A stretch of DNA of 64,000 nt from JAFGHJ01 sp964606065 (lineage in GTDB: Bacteria; Hydrothermota; UBA3072). This document shows, piece after piece, positions 52,264-60,903 of the stretch (positions are counted from its first letter, which is position 1; each line of letters opens with the position of its first letter). Below the pieces are notes generated by a model. That model did no database searches. It saw only the letters and a list, made by a program, of their open reading frames with translations, and was not told where the DNA came from. The position numbers and the translations under genes were made by a program. The stretch is from NCBI GenBank assembly GCA_964606065.1, contig CAZSEX010000001.1, positions 140,955 through 204,954 of the forward strand, in the 5' to 3' direction.

Positions 52264-53820
52264 TTAGCCCAATATCTTGAGCCCAAATTTTTCCTTATTC
52301 TGATCGAAAATTTCCTTTCCAATCTCTTTTGCCTGATTTTCTCTATAATCGATTCTCACGGAAGATTTAACATCTGAATAATCAGGCAAATAGCTCTCTT
52401 TTATATTGGTTACTTTTATAATAGCCCAGCCTCTGTCCGTCTTAAAAGCTTTCGAAACCTCACCTTTTTTCAAGAGAAATGCTTCTCGTCCGATAGCACC
52501 TCTCTGCTCTTTTTTTAAGTAACCGATATCGCCTCCTTTCTTTTTTCCCGCTCCTGTTGAAAGTTCTTGTGCGATAACCCCGAAGTTTTCTCCCCATAAA
52601 AGCCTTCTTCTTATTTCTTGTGCTTCACGCTCTTCTTTCACCTCGATTAAAGAAACTTTTCTTCTTTCATCTACTCTGTATTTTTCTTTATTTTTTTCAT
52701 AAAATAACCTCAAAACATCTTCGTTTTCTTTTGTTACAGGAAGTATTTCTTTCATTTTAAAGAAGTCCAATGTGGCATTTCTAAGACTCCTTTCATAAGC
52801 TTCTGCAAGAGAAGGTTCTCTATGAGTGCCGAATCTTTTGCAGATCGCCACTAAGGTTCTTCTATAGATGTTATCCTTTATAAATTGAATTGCTGCTTCT
52901 TTACTTTTGAAAACGCTAATATTCCCTATCTGAGCGGCATCCTCTATGAAATCCCGGATAGTATATTCTCCTATAGCGCCTTTTCCCAGCACAACATCCA
53001 TGTCTTCTTCGTTAAAAGGATTTCCTCTTCGCCGGGAGCTTTCTTCGAACTCGTTCATCCTTTTTCCAAAAAGAGAAAGCCCTTCCGAATTGATGCGGGG
53101 ATTTGCAATCCAGGGAATAAAATTCTTAAATTTATACATAAAGCGTGTACTTTTATCACGGTTAACCTGGAACACAAAACCCGGCTGCGAAATTTCTTCC
53201 AGCATTTTATTTCTATCTACGATATTGTTTCTCTCATGTTCTTCAACCTCAATTATTTTGACAATATTCCAGGTTATACCATATTTTAAAGGGATCGATA
53301 CGTAGCCTTTATCCATACTAAACAACAATCTAAAAGAACGGGGGAAACCAAATGACCAGGAAAGAGGACGCTCCAGCAGTCCTTTTGATTTTTTAAGTGC
53401 AGGACTAAAAGAGTATTTTTCCGATACGGATCCAAAGTCTTCCCCTTTAAGAATTTCAATGTAAGCCTGCAAAGCCTGAAGGAAGCTTTTTGTCTGAATC
53501 AACTGTACCTCTAATTTCTTTTTCGAGTTCTGGTAAAAAAGAATGCGATCGTATAAAGTAGGCTCAGAAGCTTCTTTCGAAAATCTTTTCAATGTTCTAC
53601 TTATTATTTGCTGATCGAAATTCCGATCCACTCTCGTTCTTATTGAATCATCATAGCCTTTTTCTTTGGCCAGTTCAAAAAAAACGGTATTTTGCAGATA
53701 TTGATCCAAACTTATATTTTCGGGGATATCTTCCTCAAAGATTGTTTTATCTGCAACTATTGCAATGGGCTTTTTCTCAGAGACAGAAGAAAAAACCAAA
53801 ATTAAAACAAAAAACAACAT
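52264..53820 (-). CDS. Large exported parvulin-type foldase
   Basis: 518 residues from ATG 53820, chosen because GGAGGG lies five bases upstream and MLFFVLILVFSSVS makes a signal peptide; an upstream ATG at 53850 lacks both. Two parvulin-like regions: a degenerate one at about 100-200 (GEDFGSVSEKYSFSPALKKS) and a clear one at 405-495 (NFGVIAQELSTGAGKKKGGDIGYLKKEQRGAIG, GWAIIKVTNIKE). First gene of the foldase-pdxA-sprA operon. Confidence 0.85.
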   Translation of the reverse strand: MLFFVLILVFSSVSEKKPIAIVADKTIFEEDIPENISLDQYLQNTVFFELAKEKGYDDSIRTRVDRNFDQQIISRTLKRFSKEASEPTLYDRILFYQNSKKKLEVQLIQTKSFLQALQAYIEILKGEDFGSVSEKYSFSPALKKSKGLLERPLSWSFGFPRSFRLLFSMDKGYVSIPLKYGITWNIVKIIEVEEHERNNIVDRNKMLEEISQPGFVFQVNRDKSTRFMYKFKNFIPWIANPRINSEGLSLFGKRMNEFEESSRRRGNPFNEEDMDVVLGKGAIGEYTIRDFIEDAAQIGNISVFKSKEAAIQFIKDNIYRRTLVAICKRFGTHREPSLAEAYERSLRNATLDFFKMKEILPVTKENEDVLRLFYEKNKEKYRVDERRKVSLIEVKEEREAQEIRRRLLWGENFGVIAQELSTGAGKKKGGDIGYLKKEQRGAIGREAFLLKKGEVSKAFKTDRGWAIIKVTNIKESYLPDYSDVKSSVRIDYRENQAKEIGKEIFDQNKEKFGLKILG

Positions 53821-53845
53821 ATCGTCCCTCCATCTTTTTTCTGAT

Positions 53846-53873
53846 AACATAAATTATATTCTATATAAGTCAA
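53846..53873 (-). promoter_or_regulatory. Candidate promoter of the foldase-pdxA-sprA operon
   Basis: Minus strand TTGACT (53868-53873), 16-base spacer, TATGTT (53846-53851), then a leader of about 25 bases with GGAGGG. Confidence 0.6.
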
Positions 53874-53978
53874 GAGGTATCTTACAATAAAAGGAGACGT
53901 TTTAGAGTGTGAAATGTTCCATGTAAAGACGACTAAAACGTAAAGCAAAGAAAAATCATTGGGAAATCCCAAAAAACC

Positions 53979-54047
53979 TTGACAAATGGTAAAAAAACGG
54001 TATAATGTTAAAGCAATTGTTTATTGAGGTGTAGATAATTGCTTTAA
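53979..54047 (+). promoter_or_regulatory. Promoter with palindromic operator before the HD-GYP gene
   Basis: TTGACA (53979-53984), 16-base spacer, TATAAT (54001-54006). Two bases after the -10 an 11-bp perfect inverted repeat begins: TTAAAGCAATT (54008-54018) and AATTGCTTTAA (54037-54047). The left arm spans the expected start of transcription, as expected of an operator. Confidence 0.75.
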
Positions 54048-54063
54048 TTAAGAGGTGTATGAA

Positions 54064-54741
54064 ATGCATGAATTTGCAGAATTTCGTGACAAATTAAGAG
54101 ATTGGGAAAAGGAGAATCCCGGTTGCGAAAATAGCGCCGATGAGTTACACAGGCGTTTTGAATTCCTTAAGGAAGCAATAACAGACTCACTTCCCGCCGT
54201 AGAGAAATACGTGGAAAAGGTAGAAAAGCGTGTCGTGCAGCACCAAAAGAAAGTGGCTAAAATCAGCGAAGCTTTAGCTGAACAGATGAAGTTGAATCTT
54301 CGTGATAAATTATCATTGAAAGTTGCCAGTAAGCTTCACGATGTGGGTAAAATATGTATACCTCCAGAAATCCTTAATAAGCCCGGAAGCTTAACTCGGT
54401 TAGAGTATGATATAGCCCGATTTCATTCATATATCAGCTTTAAGGTTCTTTCAAGAATTAGAGTCATGGAAGGCGCGGCCAGGATGGTTCTTCAACATCA
54501 TGAGAGAATTGATGGTTCCGGGTATCCACTGGGACTTAAGGGAGACAAAATTGATATTGGTGCGAAAATCCTTGCGGTAGCAGATGTTTTAGGGGCCATG
54601 ACTTCATCCCAACCTTACAGGTTTTCTCGCGATCTCAAGGAAACCATGGAAGAAATTTCGAAAGGTAGAGGGACACAATACGATCCCGATGTTGTCGACG
54701 CCTGTATGAAACTTTTCGAAAACAATATTTTAAATTTTTAA
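54064..54741 (+). CDS. HD-GYP domain protein
   Basis: 225 residues. N-terminal helical region, then an HD-GYP phosphodiesterase domain: SKLHDVGKICIPPEIL, HHERIDGSGYPLGLKGD (the full GYP motif), ILAVADVLGAMTS and GTQYDPDVVDA. Hydrolyses cyclic di-GMP or similar dinucleotides. ATG 54064 is chosen as AGAGG sits eight bases before it; GTG 54055 is possible. The gene has its own strong promoter and a palindromic operator. Confidence 0.9.
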   Translation: MHEFAEFRDKLRDWEKENPGCENSADELHRRFEFLKEAITDSLPAVEKYVEKVEKRVVQHQKKVAKISEALAEQMKLNLRDKLSLKVASKLHDVGKICIPPEILNKPGSLTRLEYDIARFHSYISFKVLSRIRVMEGAARMVLQHHERIDGSGYPLGLKGDKIDIGAKILAVADVLGAMTSSQPYRFSRDLKETMEEISKGRGTQYDPDVVDACMKLFENNILNF

Positions 54742-54756
54742 ATTCTTTTAGTTTTT

Positions 54757-55665
54757 TTATTCTCCGTCCCAACCAACAAGCGTGGTCCACATCCACCAGG
54801 CAGCGTAAGCTTTCTGGTTTGCATTCAATGGTTTACTGTGCGCTGAGCCACAAAAGTACCAATCGACTCCTTCTTCGTGAGTGTTTTGCCACTCGGTTGC
54901 CCAGTTGCCCATTATGGGGCTGCCCGCAGCACCATAATAATTACAGTTGTCGTGGCAAAATTCATAATGGGTTCCGTCTGGGTCATGTCTATCAAGATCG
55001 GCGAAATCAAAGAGCCATTTGTTGTTATTAAGGCAGTAAGATCTTATTGAATCATTCGCCGCTTTATTATTGGCATCATCGTTAATATCAACGTGCCCTG
55101 TCATATATATAAATGTTACATGGGGATAATCTTCTTCTAACTGTGTCATTGGACCAAGGTATTCGTCCCAGAGAACCCCTGAAGAATATTTGCCGCTTAC
55201 CTGACCGCACCACGACCACATAATAACATTTACATCCGAATGAGAGGGATCGTTGAGATATTCCCTGGTTTCCTCCACCCAAGCCGGATAATATCCGCAG
55301 TCGTGGTCAAGCCAGCCGTCGCCGTAACCATCGCCTTCCTCGAGGTCAAGAACACCACCAGCGCCTCCGTTGTTAAACTCAAAGATGTCTTCTGGCAATG
55401 AGAGTCCCTTGCCGCCATTGTTAGCAAATTCCACAAGTCCCCGCATGCCGGAAGTTATCTGGCTGCCATGAGAGGTATGACCATAGCCTATATGAAGGGT
55501 GTTTTTTGCGTCTTCTATCCATTCCTGAGGTATTTGAGTTATGTCAGTACAGTGATGGTCTATCGTTTTCCCCGAGAAATCAAAGATGTCTTCTTCCTCG
55601 CAGGAAGTTCCTGTCAATAAAATAAAAAGTAGTATATACGCGGCTAAAAATGATATTTTTTTCAT
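54757..55665 (-). CDS. Lipoprotein of unknown function with GYGHTSHGSQ motif
   Basis: 302 residues. Lipobox LTGTSC at residues 17-22, followed by acidic EEEDIFD. The N-terminal IDHHCTDITQIPQEWIEDAK and IGYGHTSHGSQITSGMRGL, a Gly/Asp-rich middle (LEEGDGYGDGWLDHDCGYYP), VIMWSWCGQVSG, FIYMTGHVDIN, and HYEFCHDNCNYY suggest an extracytoplasmic enzyme with many His and Asp residues, possibly metal-dependent or SGNH-like. Eight cysteines besides the lipid one could form disulfides. I do not recognise the family. Confidence 0.75.
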   Translation of the reverse strand: MKKISFLAAYILLFILLTGTSCEEEDIFDFSGKTIDHHCTDITQIPQEWIEDAKNTLHIGYGHTSHGSQITSGMRGLVEFANNGGKGLSLPEDIFEFNNGGAGGVLDLEEGDGYGDGWLDHDCGYYPAWVEETREYLNDPSHSDVNVIMWSWCGQVSGKYSSGVLWDEYLGPMTQLEEDYPHVTFIYMTGHVDINDDANNKAANDSIRSYCLNNNKWLFDFADLDRHDPDGTHYEFCHDNCNYYGAAGSPIMGNWATEWQNTHEEGVDWYFCGSAHSKPLNANQKAYAAWWMWTTLVGWDGE

Positions 55666-55697
55666 TTGTTCCTCCTGTTTTTTAATGGATTTGTATA

Positions 55698-55726
55698 ATT
55701 ATAACGATTGTTGAGATAGGTGTCAA
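55698..55726 (-). promoter_or_regulatory. Sigma-70 promoter of the unknown lipoprotein
   Basis: Minus strand TTGACA (55721-55726), 17-base spacer, TATAAT (55698-55703): full consensus. Leader contains AGGAGG. Confidence 0.9.
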
Positions 55727-55761
55727 TGATGTATCTGGGGAGAGTTGGGAAGTCAAAATAT

Positions 55762-55860
55762 AAGTCAAATAGTTAAACTGTAAAATGGTAAAATAGTAAA
55801 AGATAAAAAAGGTGCGTGGGGTGGCCGATTTAACCATTCAACAATTTTGCCATTTGACTT
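55762..55860. repeat. Inverted repeat AAGTCAAAT ... ATTTGACTT
   Basis: AAGTCAAAT (55762-55770) and ATTTGACTT (55852-55860) bracket about 80 bases with further imperfect pairing (AAAATGG / CCATT). Non-coding spacer between two divergent promoters. Confidence 0.55.
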
Positions 55861-55928
55861 GCTCTATGGCTTCTCTCTTCTTGTATTTATTGTTTCAAGA
55901 TTTTGGACATTAATTTCACCATAGAGAC

Positions 55929-55956
55929 TTGACATAACTAAGATTCTATTTATCTT
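55929..55956 (+). promoter_or_regulatory. Promoter of the tiny ribosomal protein gene
   Basis: TTGACA (55929-55934), 16-base spacer, TATCTT (55951-55956), then a leader with AAAGGAGG. Confidence 0.65.
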
Positions 55957-55998
55957 CATTGCATTCGCAAGATAAGTATAAAAGGAGGAAAAATTTTT

Positions 55999-56094
55999 AT
56001 GCCGAGCGGGAGAAAAAGAAAGTTAAAGAAAATTAAAAGACATAAAAGAAAAAAGAAAAGAAGGGCGGACCGTCATAAAAAGAAAAACCGTTAA
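55999..56094 (+). CDS. Tiny basic ribosomal protein (COX24/AURKAIP1-domain, bS22-like)
   Basis: 31 residues: starts MPSGRKRKLKKIKRHKRKKK and ends HKKKNR. The MPSGxKRK ... HKRKKxRR ... RHKKK pattern matches the very small COX24_C/AURKAIP1-domain proteins of Bacteroidota and relatives, which are ribosome components. Strong AAAGGAGG at 55981 and a consensus -35 support expression. Too short for usual gene callers. 22 of 31 residues are Lys, Arg or His. Confidence 0.85.
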   Translation: MPSGRKRKLKKIKRHKRKKKRRADRHKKKNR

Positions 56095-56225
56095 GCTCGT
56101 TTCGTTTTTAATAGGAGTTTATTTCTATTAATACCCTTCATTTGTTCCCGTTTGTACGATGGATATATACTACCGGTTATATACAAAAAATCTTCTGGTA
56201 AGACATAAAGTTAAAAGATGACCAG

Positions 56226-56807
56226 ATGGCAATCTTCATAATTGTACAGTTTTTCTTTGGTGGTGGAATTGGTGGTCTTTATGGACCTAACGATGCTTTC
56301 ACCTTTTCTATAGATTTCGGTAAAACTGTTAATCCTACCTTGAATATTGGAACGAAACTCACTATGTCTTTTACTGCCGATGCGCCCCATCATTATGATA
56401 TACCTTTTTATTACTGGGGTAATCCGCTGAATTATCCTGAGGAATTTTTTGCCGAGTATAAAGAGAGAAATGAAGTGGGAGCCCAAATAGTGGCAAGGAA
56501 ATACTTTAAAAAGTTTTTTTTAATTGGTTTAACGGGTTTTTCGATGCAAGAATATATAACACTTCCTATATCAGATAGTATAGAGTCTTTACCTCTTTTC
56601 CCTGTCGGCGAGCGAGATAAATATTTTCTGGTTTATGGCGCGGGAATGGGTATTAGAATTGCAAAATTTGATGTGTGTTTTTCTTATGCTAATAGATACG
56701 GTTTTTTATTCTACATTACCCGCGAGTTTGGTTCCCATAGCCGACAGAAATTAGACGGCGATAAGCCGGATCAAACTCGCAAAAACTTGAAAAATTATAG
56801 AAAATAA
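56226..56807 (+). CDS. Hypothetical exported beta-rich protein
   Basis: 193 residues. A hydrophobic start (MAIFIIVQFFFGGGIGG) acts as a signal peptide, followed by alternating strands (AFTFSIDFGKTVNPTLNIGTKLTMSF; FLVYGAGMGIRIAKFDVCFSYA), a pattern seen in small outer membrane beta-barrels. The C-terminal end is basic and not barrel-like. No family recognised. Ribosome binding site is weak. Confidence 0.6.
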   Translation: MAIFIIVQFFFGGGIGGLYGPNDAFTFSIDFGKTVNPTLNIGTKLTMSFTADAPHHYDIPFYYWGNPLNYPEEFFAEYKERNEVGAQIVARKYFKKFFLIGLTGFSMQEYITLPISDSIESLPLFPVGERDKYFLVYGAGMGIRIAKFDVCFSYANRYGFLFYITREFGSHSRQKLDGDKPDQTRKNLKNYRK

Positions 56808-56834
56808 GTATAATAATATTATTAGGAGGAAATT

Positions 56835-59552
56835 ATAGAAAAAGGGGTTCTATTAAATCTTTTAAGGGATCTTGCGCTTGGCGTCAATCACAAAATCGCC
56901 TACCCGGGAGGACACCCTGTTGTAAAAGAGCAGCAGAAAAAAATAGTCGATACAATCAATTCTTTCTCCGATGAAACCACAGAAGTATCTTTTGTTTTTT
57001 TAGGAGAGAGTGTTATTGTGGAAGATGTTAGTGTTGATATTTTAACTTATCCAAGTATTCAGATATTTGTAAAAAGACTCAAAAAATTAGATATTGAAAG
57101 TGTGACTTTTGACACAGGTTGTAGCGAGATAGATGTCGAAGGGTTTTTGGATGTAGTTGCGAATCCTCCCAAGGACATTAGAGCTTATGAAGATATTAAC
57201 ACACTACTAATAGAAAAAAAAGCGGATAAAATATATTTTAATACTGTTGAGTTTAAAATAAGAACGAAAGGAGAGGAAGATTACGGAAATGAAACTGAAG
57301 GAATCATCGGCGTTTCCAAAGAGAAAGAAGAATTTGACCTGGTTAATTTTCTTGAGAAGACCTGCGGCTTACAAACGGGAGATTCTCCAAAGGTAGAGGC
57401 CGAGAAAATTACCGGAGGACTTGTTGAGATATACAACCACATGACAGGGATTACGGATAAAGAGGAGTTAAGAGCGAAAGAGGTTGTTTTCGAAAAAGTT
57501 ATGGGGTCTATAAGCCCTGAAGCTAAGAATTTTATACTCCAGGACAAATTGAAACTCAAACAAATCTCCTCGATAATAAAGTCGATTATAATGAGTTTTT
57601 CCGACGAAGAAATTGTGGAGATTTTCATAAACAGGGTACGACTTCTTGGAATTTTTGACGCTGAAGATATTCTGCTTAATTTGACACCCGAAAGACTGGA
57701 TGGAATTTTGCCCGAGATCAAAGAAAAACTAAAAACGATGGATATAGAAGATGAGCATATTTCAGGATTTGAAGAAAAACTGAGATCGAAAATCGTTGAA
57801 AAAAGGAAAACGAGGGAAGGAGCGGTTAACAAGGGGGGTGATATTCCATCATTTATCAGTGAGTTTTCCGGGACAGCCGAAAAAGACTACGGAGCGGAAC
57901 AAATCTCTCGTTTTTTTAGTTCTGTTTGTCTCGTTGAAAAAGAAGATAATAATAAAGCCGACAAGATAAGCGAAGGTTTTGAAAATTTTGTAAAAGAATT
58001 TATTAGCCAGTTCGGTAAATATAATTTGCTGCAGGAAGCGGTAAAAATCAGAAAAACATTTAAACAAGTTCCAAACAAACTAAGAAAAGAAATATTTGTC
58101 AGAATTATAAAAAGCAAAAGCCAATTGAAGATTCCAATGACTAAGGTTCTTCTACCGTTGATGGATAAGGAAAGTATTTTTTTCGCTCTTAGTACTTTAA
58201 TCGAGGAAGGCGAGAGAGAAATGTTGGAAGGACTTTTGTCTTCTTTAGATGAAAAAAAATTGTCGGCAGTTGAAAAGTTCGCAAAAGAAAATTTAGACAA
58301 ATTAAGGATTAATGACTCAGAATTTTTGAAATTATGGAAGTATTTAACCTCTCCTCCTAAAAATCTTAGGAGTAGCGGAGGGGTAAGCAGAAGAGCTTAT
58401 GGTCGACTTCAAAACAAATTAAAGGCAAGTATGGATTTATCCGATGTAAAGACTTTAATGGACACTATCTATAAAGGTCTCGAATCACAATCTGTGGAAG
58501 TAAAACTTAATGCTCTTTCGAACATAGAAGCCCTTAGCGAGCAACTTTTTAAAGGAGAAAAGGCTGCTGTTATCCGCAGAATCGTTGATGATTTAATAGA
58601 TTACGCAAGAAAGGAAAAAAACAAGGAAGTCTATACAAATTATATCAACTTCCTGAGTCAGATAGGGCAGAGAAGCCTGGCTGTAGGATATGACTCTCTG
58701 GTTAATTCTCTCATATCTTTTTTCGCTGGTGAAGTCAGCAATACGGCTAAAGCGAAAATTATTATTCCCCGTTTAGCAGAATTCAGAACAAAAGAAGCGA
58801 TAAACGTTTTGCTTTCTCTTTTGTGGGAAGAGGATCTCAGGAAGATCGTTGTGGAGAAAGTCGATGATTTTGGGGTGGAGTCTATTCCCTATTTAATGGA
58901 TTTGCTTAAGGATTCTGAGGACAGAGAAGTCAGATTTTCTCTTTTAAAAATAATTCAAGGTATAGGCAGCGGGGCTCTCGAAGTCGTCAAAAAATATCTT
59001 GGCGATAAAAGATGGTATGTTAGGAGAAACGCTGTTTTAATTCTTGGCAGTAGAGGCGGCGAGGAGATTTTGGACGATATTTATGCGTTGAAGGATGACC
59101 ATGAGAAAGTTCAGATGGAAATAATAAGAAACCTCCGCCACATTTTGAAAGATAAAGCCGAACCTTATTTATTATATTTTTTAGATTCAAATTATCCCGA
59201 AGTGCAAAAATATGCCATTTCTATTCTTGGTTCTGTTATTTCAGAAGAAGGGGTGTCTGCTCTGAATAAAAAATTACTAATAAACGAATTTTCAAAAGAG
59301 GATGGTGTAGAGATTAAGAGACAGATTTGTAAGGTGCTGGCAGATAAGGGTAACAGTCAATCCGTGGAAGCTTTAATCCAGATAATAGAGGCGAAAAAAG
59401 TTTTTGGCATACCCGAATTCCCCGAAGATCTTAGATTTGAGGCTGTTAAAGCCGTTGCTGAAATAGGAGGAGTGAGAGCGGATGATTTTCTTAAGGCTCT
59501 GAGCCATGATCGTTCCAAACAAATTCGAAATTTTGTATCGGAGGTAAAATGA
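56835..59552 (+). CDS. HEAT-repeat protein with conserved N-terminal domain, ATA start
   Basis: 905 residues. The N-terminal LLNLLRDLALGVNHKIAYPG, then HPVV, FVFLGESVIVEDVS and RLKKLDIESVTFDTGCSEID belong to a domain that often precedes HEAT repeats in regulators; repeats occupy about residues 540-900 (REVRFSLLKIIQGIGSGALE, WYVRRNAVLILGSRGGEEIL). The reading frame extends upstream of a GTG at 57018 to 56835, where ATA lies five bases after AGGAGG (56824-56829); a stop precedes it. Homologous-looking sequence upstream of 57018 argues against that GTG. Overlaps glnA by four bases. Confidence 0.82.
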   Translation: MEKGVLLNLLRDLALGVNHKIAYPGGHPVVKEQQKKIVDTINSFSDETTEVSFVFLGESVIVEDVSVDILTYPSIQIFVKRLKKLDIESVTFDTGCSEIDVEGFLDVVANPPKDIRAYEDINTLLIEKKADKIYFNTVEFKIRTKGEEDYGNETEGIIGVSKEKEEFDLVNFLEKTCGLQTGDSPKVEAEKITGGLVEIYNHMTGITDKEELRAKEVVFEKVMGSISPEAKNFILQDKLKLKQISSIIKSIIMSFSDEEIVEIFINRVRLLGIFDAEDILLNLTPERLDGILPEIKEKLKTMDIEDEHISGFEEKLRSKIVEKRKTREGAVNKGGDIPSFISEFSGTAEKDYGAEQISRFFSSVCLVEKEDNNKADKISEGFENFVKEFISQFGKYNLLQEAVKIRKTFKQVPNKLRKEIFVRIIKSKSQLKIPMTKVLLPLMDKESIFFALSTLIEEGEREMLEGLLSSLDEKKLSAVEKFAKENLDKLRINDSEFLKLWKYLTSPPKNLRSSGGVSRRAYGRLQNKLKASMDLSDVKTLMDTIYKGLESQSVEVKLNALSNIEALSEQLFKGEKAAVIRRIVDDLIDYARKEKNKEVYTNYINFLSQIGQRSLAVGYDSLVNSLISFFAGEVSNTAKAKIIIPRLAEFRTKEAINVLLSLLWEEDLRKIVVEKVDDFGVESIPYLMDLLKDSEDREVRFSLLKIIQGIGSGALEVVKKYLGDKRWYVRRNAVLILGSRGGEEILDDIYALKDDHEKVQMEIIRNLRHILKDKAEPYLLYFLDSNYPEVQKYAISILGSVISEEGVSALNKKLLINEFSKEDGVEIKRQICKVLADKGNSQSVEALIQIIEAKKVFGIPEFPEDLRFEAVKAVAEIGGVRADDFLKALSHDRSKQIRNFVSEVK

Positions 59553-60853
59553 ATAAAAAAGATGTCCTTTCTTTATTACGGACTGATGAAGTGAAAGCGA
59601 TTCGCCTGTGGTTTACTGATATTCTTGGTCGGGTCAAAGGTTTTTCAATTAGCCGAAAAGAAGTGGAAAGAGCTCTTGAAGAGGGTGTAAATTTCGACGG
59701 TTCTTCAATTGAAGGGTTGGTAAGAATAGAGGAGTCCGATTTAACCGCGAAGCCTGATCTTTCCTCTACTTACTTTTTTGGGGATGAAAATGGTAAGAAA
59801 ACGGTAATTTTTATATGTGATATTTATTATCCAAACGGAGAACAGGTCGAATCGTCACCCAGATATGTACTAAAAAAAGTTCTCGAGAAAGCTAAGAAGA
59901 ATGGGTGGAGTTTTTTTGTCGGTTCAGAGCTTGAGTTTTTTTATTTTTCCGGGAAAGATCTCAAAATCCGTGATACAAAAGGGTATTTCGATGTTCTCCC
60001 TTATGACAGGTACGATGAAATCTCGGAAGAAATTGTAAATATCTTAAACGGAGTCGGGGTGGAAGTAGAAGTCGCCCATCATGAAGTTTCCGAAAACCAG
60101 CATGAAATCGATCTCAGATATGAAGAAGCACTGAAAATGGCAGACCATCTTCAGGTTGCCAAATATGTTATAAAGGAAACAGCCAGGGCTAATGGGGTTT
60201 TCGGGACATTTATGCCGAAGCCCGTTTTTGGTCTTAATGGTTCCGGATTGCATCTTCACCAATCTTTTTTCTCCAAGGGTAAAAACATTTTCTATGATAA
60301 GAAAAATCCCTACCATCTTTCTTCGATTGCCCAACATTATTCCGCGGGTCTTCTTAAATACGCCAGGGGAATCACTTCAATAACGAACCAATGGGTTAAC
60401 TCGTATAAACGGCTTGTGCCCGGATATGAAGCACCAGTTTATGTCTCATGGGGGAGGCAAAATCGGTCTGCCCTGTTGCGGGTCCCTTCTTTTAAAAGTG
60501 GAAGCTCGTGCAGAGTAGAATACAGGACGCCGGACCCGGCAACAAATCCTTATCTTGCTATCTCCGCGATGCTTGGAGCAGGATTAAAGGGAATAGAAGA
60601 CAAATTAAAGCTGGGAGAACCGGTCGAAGAAGATATTTATACAATGTCCGAAGAACGGAAAAAGAAACTAAACATAGAAATTCTTCCCGATTCGCTCTAT
60701 ACAGCGATAGAAGAAACCGAGAAAAGCGAAATTGTTAAAGACCTTTTTGGTGAAGAATTCTTCAGTAAATACATAAGAAACAAAAGGGCGGAATGGGAAA
60801 ATTATAGAACCTGTGTAACCGATTATGAGATTGATAGATACCTTTCTTTATAG
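59549..60853 (+). CDS. glnA: Glutamine synthetase type I
   Basis: 434 residues. IRLWFTDILGRVKGFSI, FDGSSIEGL, GSELEFFYF, EVSENQHEIDLR, GSGLHLHQS, NRSALLRVP and EYRTPDPATNPYL: all GS-I metal and ammonia sites. The region around the adenylylation tyrosine reads NIYTMSEERKK-like (EDIYTMSEERKKKL), typical of the GSI-alpha form, which is feedback-regulated rather than adenylylated. Translationally coupled to the HEAT-repeat gene (ATGA), which may regulate it. Confidence 0.95.
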   Translation: MNKKDVLSLLRTDEVKAIRLWFTDILGRVKGFSISRKEVERALEEGVNFDGSSIEGLVRIEESDLTAKPDLSSTYFFGDENGKKTVIFICDIYYPNGEQVESSPRYVLKKVLEKAKKNGWSFFVGSELEFFYFSGKDLKIRDTKGYFDVLPYDRYDEISEEIVNILNGVGVEVEVAHHEVSENQHEIDLRYEEALKMADHLQVAKYVIKETARANGVFGTFMPKPVFGLNGSGLHLHQSFFSKGKNIFYDKKNPYHLSSIAQHYSAGLLKYARGITSITNQWVNSYKRLVPGYEAPVYVSWGRQNRSALLRVPSFKSGSSCRVEYRTPDPATNPYLAISAMLGAGLKGIEDKLKLGEPVEEDIYTMSEERKKKLNIEILPDSLYTAIEETEKSEIVKDLFGEEFFSKYIRNKRAEWENYRTCVTDYEIDRYLSL

Positions 60854-60903
60854 TGAGCCTTGCTTAATTTACGTGTAATAATAATATAATCGTGGAGAAA
60901 AAA

